A stretch of DNA of 64,000 nucleotides from Adiantum capillus-veneris (taxonomy: Eukaryota; Streptophyta; Polypodiopsida; Polypodiales; Pteridaceae): NCBI GenBank assembly GCA_014529385.2, contig CM043971.1:53665209-53729208 (forward strand), read 5' to 3'. Within the stretch, counting starts at the first letter, position 1, and each line of letters starts with the position of its first letter. Below are positions 58,425-64,000 of this stretch, piece by piece. The translations under genes were made by a program, and so were the position numbers. The notes below the pieces were generated by a model. The model was not told where the DNA came from. It was given only the letters and a program-made list of their open reading frames with translations, and searched no databases.

Positions 58425-58961
58425 TCAAGCACTAGCTGGTTGCAATGGGAATTGGTATCTAGAGATGATGTTCAAGTAGCTTTTCCCAACTTGGAATTCA
58501 CGAACGACTCGTTCTACTGGGGCCCATTCTTTGTTAATGGTCGATGAATACAATGCTTGATTTTCATAGCGTTTTCTCTTTCCAATGAGAGGGTTGGAGA
58601 AATGAACCCAAATTATTATTATTTTGCTTGTTTTTGTAAAGTTTTTGTACTCCCCTTCTGCTCCGTTAACCAATCCATCAAGAATATCCAAGTTCTCTGC
58701 GCATAACTCGACAACAATGCCTGCTTTTAGGTTGAGTGTGGAATGCAATCCTCCAGTGGATTTGGGATCTGCAAGAATGCTAATTGTTTTGTTGCATGAG
58801 TTATTTCTTTTGTCAATAGCGATGAAAGTTTGTGGCGTTCCCTCCATTTGATTGAAAACGGCAAGATTATGAGCGTCCTTTTCTTTGTTGGAGTAAAACA
58901 GATGAGAAACTTGACGGTTGGTTGGAATAGGTCTATAGTACTTGTTGTTAAGATATTCCAA
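58425..58961 (-). pseudogene. Helicase, middle to C-terminal part
   Basis: It reads YYRPIPTNRQVSHLFYSNKE (motif near the mid-helicase), LKAGIVVELCAENLDILDGL, VNGAEGEYKNF and ends ...SA before a TGA. Immediately after that stop the sense continues TIHRSQGLTLQTL, the conserved helicase motif, so the stop is a nonsense mutation. Confidence 0.8.
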
Positions 58962-58985
58962 ATCTTCAGAAGTATGTTGTGCAAC

Positions 58986-60080
58986 TCAAAGTCTATTAAG
59001 AATATCTATGAATGTTTGATCATTTTGTCGCATTGTTAGTGTAAGTTCATAGCATTGTGGATGAGTGTGCCAATATGATGGGGAAATTACTTCTAAAAGC
59101 GTATGTTTTTGCGAGAAGATCCAGGTATCCTTAACAGGGCTTGCCTGACACAGATCACCGCAAAGAACGACATTCAACCCACCGAACGGTTTATCATGAG
59201 TGCGCTTGATTGCTCGCAAACGGGAGTCAGCCGTGGAGAACACGCTTGAACCTATCAAGGAGACCTCATCGAAAACTACAAGTCTCAAGTCTTTATAAAG
59301 GAGAGAAAGCACATTCAACTTTTCGGCACTCAATCTTGTTTGTGTAGAAGTAATTAGAGGCAAGTGAAATGCTGAGTGGATTGTGGTGCCACCAATATTA
59401 AAAGCTGCCTTTCCTGTGTATGCCATTGGCAATGCTGTTGGAGATTTTGGACTTGGTGCGCCTCTATGGTTGTTAAATCGTTGCAATGCTTCTACTAACA
59501 ATAGTAATGTGAATGTTTTTCCTGTTCCTGCACCTCCTGTAAGAAAGAGATGTATTTGTTTATTGGGTTGAATTCGTTTTTTCAACATTATGTTGTCAAA
59601 TATGTGTCGTTGTTGGTCATTTAATTTGTCAATGGATGCATGAAAGTCATCATTTTTCATGGAATTGTACTTGAAATGTTGCAAGTGAAAAGTGTTTTTA
59701 GAGTGCGTATTAATGTGCAGGTCATTAAGAATGTCTGCATCATGCGAGGCATGTGAGTCATTGTTGGTTGTACTAGTTGTGGTTGGGGAGGAAATTTTGT
59801 GCATTTGGTTTTTTTCTATTGGGCTTGGGTCTTTATTGAACTTGAGCTCATTTGATTTTATGGCTTGTATATATTCATTATATACATCACTCCATGTACA
59901 GGATTCTGTCAAATGTTGGTTTTCGTTATTGGTCCAAGGAAGGTATAACAAGCATTGTTCTCTATAATGGTCTTTTGGGTTTTTAAGAATGTTATATTTC
60001 ACGAATTTTATGATCTTAGCTTTGCGCAATGGTTTGTAAGTCGTTCCGTCTTGTTTAATTGTTGATGCATATTTAGCCAA
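58986..60080 (-). CDS. PIF1-type helicase domain of the Rep-helicase protein
   Basis: The frame has 364 codons. Walker A GGAGTGKT at residues 182-189, Walker B VVFDEVS at 268-274, LCGDLCQASPV (308-316, motif III) and LTLTMRQ (346-352, motif IV). These are the PIF1/RecD-like motifs of Helitron helicases, which unwind donor DNA during rolling-circle transposition. Upstream, the same sense extends through DKYAERPQSLHYLCLAKYAS, a segment found in Helitron proteins just before the helicase. Confidence 0.88.
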   Translation of the reverse strand: MAKYASTIKQDGTTYKPLRKAKIIKFVKYNILKNPKDHYREQCLLYLPWTNNENQHLTESCTWSDVYNEYIQAIKSNELKFNKDPSPIEKNQMHKISSPTTTSTTNNDSHASHDADILNDLHINTHSKNTFHLQHFKYNSMKNDDFHASIDKLNDQQRHIFDNIMLKKRIQPNKQIHLFLTGGAGTGKTFTLLLLVEALQRFNNHRGAPSPKSPTALPMAYTGKAAFNIGGTTIHSAFHLPLITSTQTRLSAEKLNVLSLLYKDLRLVVFDEVSLIGSSVFSTADSRLRAIKRTHDKPFGGLNVVLCGDLCQASPVKDTWIFSQKHTLLEVISPSYWHTHPQCYELTLTMRQNDQTFIDILNRL

Positions 60081-60440
60081 GCATAGATAATGGAGACTTT
60101 GTGGTCTTTCAGCATATTTATCAAAATGTTTTGGAAGAATATGTTTGTGTCATATGAGTGTAGTTTTTGTAGACATGCTTTCCTTTTGAGAACTAATACA
60201 CGTTGATCAGGAGGGTTAGTACTTATTTATACAAAGTCACGAGTTATAGTATGGAGTGGTAATGATAGCGCTATGTAAGATACTTGTTGTGCACTAATTT
60301 GTTGTGTGTTGAAAATAGTGTTGCCGACCTTACGTAGCCGCTCAATTGTTGTTGCATTGTTGGCCACACAAATATCAAATTGAGATTTTATTGTTGCTAT
60401 CAATGTGTTGTCGAGTTTTGTAATGGAATTTGCCTATTCA
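60081..60440 (-). pseudogene. Rep-helicase linker segment
   Basis: ISAQQVSYIALSLPLHTITR resembles the conserved stretch before the helicase of Helitron proteins (EISAQEA...LPL). A TAA follows. The left end of the Rep domain, interrupted by the insertion, lies to the right of 60440. Confidence 0.6.
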
Positions 60441-62020
60441 ATTTGAGAATAGCGGAATTTAATGAGAGTACTTTCAAGAAATGATTTTGTGAGCATAGCG
60501 GGTAGACATAATTGAAGATAGCAACATAATCATAGCAATTAGTTAACTTGGCATAGACAATACTTTTGCAAGAGAGAGAGTTTAGAGAACATGACAACAA
60601 TTGAGGACCGGATTTATGTGGAGACGGTCCCCCCTCCAATAGGCATTTGTATTATGATTTCTCCCATAAAGAGAGACTTGTTACAATACAGTCTTTGTGT
60701 TCCTTGTGACCTAGGTGATGCCATGAAGATGGAAGGCTTCATGCACCACAAACATAACATAAACTTGAAGAAAGCTTTAAGTATCCCAAGCCTCAGTCCC
60801 AAGACCTCAAACACCTTCGAAGGTGGAGAGAGCTAGCAGGGAATGAGGGTAGGGAAGAGGAAGAAGAAACATTTCGTAGGAGAAAGAATTAGTTCCTCAC
60901 TTATCATACTCTTGTTGCTAGCATACATAATAGCATAGTAATGAAGAAGAAGGATATGGCAAGCTTAAGCATTGAAGCATGGCTCTTGGTTGGATTTGCA
61001 CTCCATAGCCAAGAGTGTTGGTGTAGGCTCTCAACCTCTACTTGCTTGGAGAGGGAGCTCTTGCACTTTGCATATCACACAATGAGAGTGCTTGTGAGTG
61101 TGTGTGGGTGAGTATACCCCCTAGGCACCCCCCTAGCTTGCTTGGGTCGACCCCCCCTTGTAGCTCATGCCTGAAGCTCATTGGACCCTTCCAGGCCTAG
61201 CCAATCACAAGCAAGAGCCATTACAAGCAACATGGGTAGCCTTGGGACAAGTGTCCCCCTTTCCCCTTTGAGAGAGAGGACTTGATAAATGCTAAAACAA
61301 TTAGATAATTCATGTAATTTATCATTGGACCCCTTTGAAGCCTAGCCAATAGGCTTCAAGCAACACATGAAGGTAACATGGGTAGGGGCCTGACATGTGT
61401 CCTTGCTGCCTCTTCAAGTTGGGCTTCCCTTGTGTGTGTGTGAGTGGGTGTTCTCTCTCTAGCCCCTAGGAAAAGGGCTCGCCCCCCCTCTTGTAGGAAT
61501 GCTTTTGACTTTTAGGTGATCAAGCACCTTACTCACCAAGCATGACAAAGCACTTGAACTAGGGGGTGTTCCCACAAGCATCTCAGGCAAGCTTCTCAAG
61601 GCACCTCAAGTACTTTAATCATGCAGCAAGTCAAGCACCTCAAGCATGGAGCCAGTCAAGCACCTCAAGCATCTTAATCAAGCACCTCAAGCATGAAAAA
61701 CACCTCAAGCATGAAAAGCACCTCAAGCATGACAAGCACCTTGAGCTTGGGCCGGGTTCCCACCTCAAGCTCAGCCCTAGCTTAGTTAAGGTCAAAGGAC
61801 TTTTACACACATTTATTGGAGGTCTTCAATGAAGCTAACCCTAAGGTCTTATGCTCCATTGGTTAGCCTTGCTCTTTGATAGACCATCTCCCTTTTGGGC
61901 CCCTTTACCATTGGCCCCGTGTTGAGATAGATCTATAAGCACATACCTATATCTTAACACTTGTTCCCGTTTATTCTCCCACATTAAGTGATCAATTTAA
62001 TATGAGAAAATCATTTGGGC
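60440..62020. mobile_element. 1.6-kb insertion inside the Rep domain, unknown type
   Basis: Rep coding stops near 62024 (after the second Tyr motif) and resumes near 60440. Between them is unrelated sequence with a CACCTCAAGCATG tandem repeat at about 61580-61760, GTGTGTG runs and CT-rich segments. The edges are not precise; I see no terminal repeats I trust. Confidence 0.5.
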
Positions 62021-62023
62021 TAG

Positions 62024-62629
62024 TTAGATATTAGATTTTATGACAAGTTTTGTCATGTATGATGTGCAATAACTTGCTGCACCATGTGCGTTCAAGACGA
62101 ATTGAATATCAGTGTTTGCGTCCCATAGTGTTGCAATTGTGGGGTTGAAATTGTTTGTATAAATGTCCTTCATGTTTCGTTTCAAGAAGATTGTTGCTGT
62201 GGATAGTGAGTTTGTTATTGCCAAAGTATATTCTTCGAATGTCAAATGCAGGCTTTGTAGCCATTCCTCAAAGGAAATGCTAGTTTCAATGGGAAGTGTA
62301 TCGAGGCGATTCTGAATGCATTTAAAAGTTTTTTTGCTTCTCATCTGGTTGTCGTAGTCATTGCTAGTCAGTCTGAGAATGATTGTGAATGGCATGGGGA
62401 ACCTTGGGAAGGCAAAGCAACAGGATTTGCTTTTCTTGAGGCAAGTTTTTCTATGATGGTGCATTTGTATTTCACAAAGGTCTGATGGAAGCTTGGAGCC
62501 GTCTGTACTTATGTACCTGTCTACAAATGCCACAATAGCATCATCTGTGTCATATTCGAATATAGGAGCTTTTTCAACCCATAAAAGACCATGATCATGC
62601 TGGCTGCCACGACTTTGGAACTCTGTCAC
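62024..62629 (-). pseudogene. HUH Rep (rolling-circle) domain
   Basis: FQSRGSQHDHGLLW contains the metal-binding HUH (His11 and His13 of the frame), and SYCTSYMTK near the C-terminus has the two catalytic tyrosines (Tyr187 and Tyr191, Y-x3-Y). This domain nicks and rejoins single-stranded DNA during rolling-circle transposition. The end of the frame is near the insertion. Confidence 0.85.
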
Positions 62630-63027
62630 GAAGAAATAATCAAGAATTTTTCCGCATAATTTGCTATCATTAAGTAGTATTTTTTCATGGCTGTGAAGCG
62701 GTTAAGGTAGAAGCATAGATTGTTTGATTTGCGTTTGCATGCACGGCAACAGAATAGAGAGGAGCATCTTTTTTGTTTTCCACCTCCAGCATGTAAGCAC
62801 AGTGGAGGAGTGAAATGCGTGACTTGCGAGCGGAAAAACAAGCGGCCACACTTTTCGCATGGATATGTAGGTGTGTCATTAAGCCTCTTTAGGAATATTT
62901 TTTTACAATCTTGTTTTTTTGTTGTGGATGAATGGAAGGATGTTGCTGCAATGAGGCAGTCTCTGTGAGCTTTATATGCCTTAGTCGCTTCAATTTTGTT
63001 GTAATTGCAGAGTGTGTATGGACACAA
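62626..63027 (-). pseudogene. N-terminal Cys-rich region of the Rep-helicase protein
   Basis: TYPCEKCGRLFFRSQV begins a Cys/His-rich zinc-like section with later CC and CxxC pairs. This CxxC-GRLFF pattern occurs in Helitron N-terminal regions. Stops separate it from the Rep frame. Confidence 0.65.
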
Positions 63028-63057
63028 AGTGGTTGCTTTTCAATAAATAGATCTGCG

Positions 63058-63711
63058 ATTTGAGTAGCTGGTTTATGCATGTTCTCTCTCCACAAGTGGG
63101 TTAATAAATCACACTCTTCAATTGTCCAATGGACAAGTTTACGACGTGATTGTGAAGTCGTGAAGCATAATAGATGAAGCCGATAATAGATCCATCTATA
63201 ATTAGAAGTCCTTTTTTGAACTGTTCAATTGATTTTCCAACTACTTATTTTTTGTTGTGTCCACTTGTAGCATTGTGAAGGATTACGGTAAGTGTTTTTT
63301 TGAATTTGTGAGCGAAAATATTAATGACTTCCATTGTGAGACTCATCGATGTTTTACAAGTATCGTATAGAGCATGCAATTGTGTAGCTCTTTCACTGAA
63401 TGACTATAGCTGTTGTGATCCAAAGAAGAACGAAGCTGAAGAGTGTGTGATAGAATTTGTTAAGTGGTTCTCAAACAAGCATTGTTGCATTGTAAGTCTA
63501 AATGACTCAAAGCTTAAGTTTGTTTGCGATACACTATGGAGTGTTAGAAACAATTGTTGATTAAGAGGATGTGTTTGCATAAATAGCATGTCAATGTCTA
63601 TCTCTTTCGAAATACTGAAACCAGTAGGATTTTCCATTATAGAGAGAGGAAGAGAGTAGTGTTTGTTGTTTTGCATATAATTGATAGATAGAGAGAGGAA
63701 TTGAGGAGTAG

Positions 63712-63715
<4 letters not shown>
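63058..63715 (-). pseudogene. Possible N-terminal extension of the Rep-helicase protein
   Basis: A frame with MSTPQFLSLS at 63715 runs to 63404. The sense appears to continue SFSERATQLHALYDTCKTSM and, after a stop, LLIIDGSIIGFIYYASRL. It is in the right place and direction but shows no domain I know. Confidence 0.4.
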
Positions 63716-63755
<40 letters not shown>

Positions 63756-63769
63756 AGAAGAAGAATAAC

Positions 63770-63813
<44 letters not shown>

Positions 63814-63862
63814 ATGTTTTGTGTATCTATGTGTGCCTATTTGTATTTGATTCTAAATCGAT

Positions 63863-63901
<39 letters not shown>

Positions 63902-63958
63902 AAATACAAAAATGTTTTGAGTTCTCAATTCGCGGAAGAAGAGAGAGAGAGAAGAAGA

Positions 63959-64000
<42 letters not shown>
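63716..64000. repeat. (GA)n, (GT)n and GAA-rich compound microsatellites
   Basis: GA runs at about 63716-63750, 63788-63813 and 63865-63897, GT runs at about 63772-63788 and 63960-63990, with AGAAGAAGAA and AATGTTTTG segments repeated between them, so the block itself is a tandem arrangement. The window ends in it. Confidence 0.9.

Larger units (their letters stand above)
57547..63715 (-). mobile_element. Helitron-class element of Helentron type (Rep-helicase-endonuclease), decayed
   Basis: In transcript order on the minus strand: a possible N-terminal region (63404-63715 and on to 63060), a Cys-rich zinc region (62626-63027), an HUH Rep domain (62024-62629), the Rep-helicase linker (60081-60440), a PIF1-type helicase (58425-60080) and an EEP endonuclease domain (57547-58230). 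The protein is interrupted by stops, frameshifts and a 1.6-kb insertion (about 60440-62020). The 3' end lies less than 400 bp from the uncoupling protein ATG. I did not find a terminal hairpin or target-site signature. Confidence 0.85.

Overview
This is plant nuclear DNA, probably from a large, repeat-rich genome. A fern or other seed-free vascular plant is my best guess; the assignment is an inference. The reasons are a spliced plant-type mitochondrial uncoupling protein gene with GT-AG introns, a Copia element primed by initiator tRNA-Met, a CACTA transposase, several non-LTR retrotransposons and a Rep-helicase (Helitron-class) element. The window is about half mobile elements and is unusually rich in (CT)n/(GA)n tracts. 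One clearly intact host gene is visible.

Layout. 1-4.9 kb: a decayed LTR element with gag-like, coiled-coil coding and no visible pol, ending in a polypurine tract and the start of its 3' LTR. 4.9-10.8 kb: mostly non-coding, with two microsatellite hairpins, a broken FCP1/NIF-type phosphatase fragment (about 6.8-7.4 kb), a 64-bp hairpin (8.2 kb) and an unrecognised minus-strand reading frame (8.8-9.8 kb). 10.8-11.86 kb: a 1-kb CT-rich tract, followed directly by a 5'-truncated LINE (11.87-13.27 kb). 13.43-18.66 kb: a Copia retrotransposon with both LTRs, sitting inside CT-rich sequence and broken by stops and frameshifts. 19.8-23.7 kb: a CACTA (En/Spm) transposase with introns and an acidic tail. 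24.3-25.5 kb: tandem copies of a unit also found at 7.8 kb. 24.95-27.0 kb (minus): two exons that splice in phase across an intron filled by a 74-bp minisatellite. 27-37 kb: diverged tandem and inverted repeats with no gene I can support.

38.4-57.2 kb (minus) is the uncoupling protein gene. Eight exons encode 305 residues with all three carrier signatures and clean splice sites; the short last exon was not found. Intron 3 (about 10.8 kb) holds four fragments of one LINE family, a separate L1-like insertion with an 11-bp target-site duplication, and a partial LTR. Intron 7 (about 5.1 kb) holds a LINE and a full LTR of the same family in the opposite orientation, so exons 4-7 lie between inverted repeats.

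57.5-63.7 kb (minus) is a Helitron-class element whose protein carries an HUH Rep domain, a PIF1-type helicase and a C-terminal endonuclease/exonuclease/phosphatase domain, the Helentron architecture. It is broken by stops and by a 1.6-kb insertion, and ends within about 400 bp of the uncoupling protein start codon. The window closes in (GA)n/(GT)n arrays.

The most striking pattern is that LINE fragments repeatedly begin and end at (CT)n or (ATCT)n tracts, suggesting elements that target, or are primed on, CT microsatellites.
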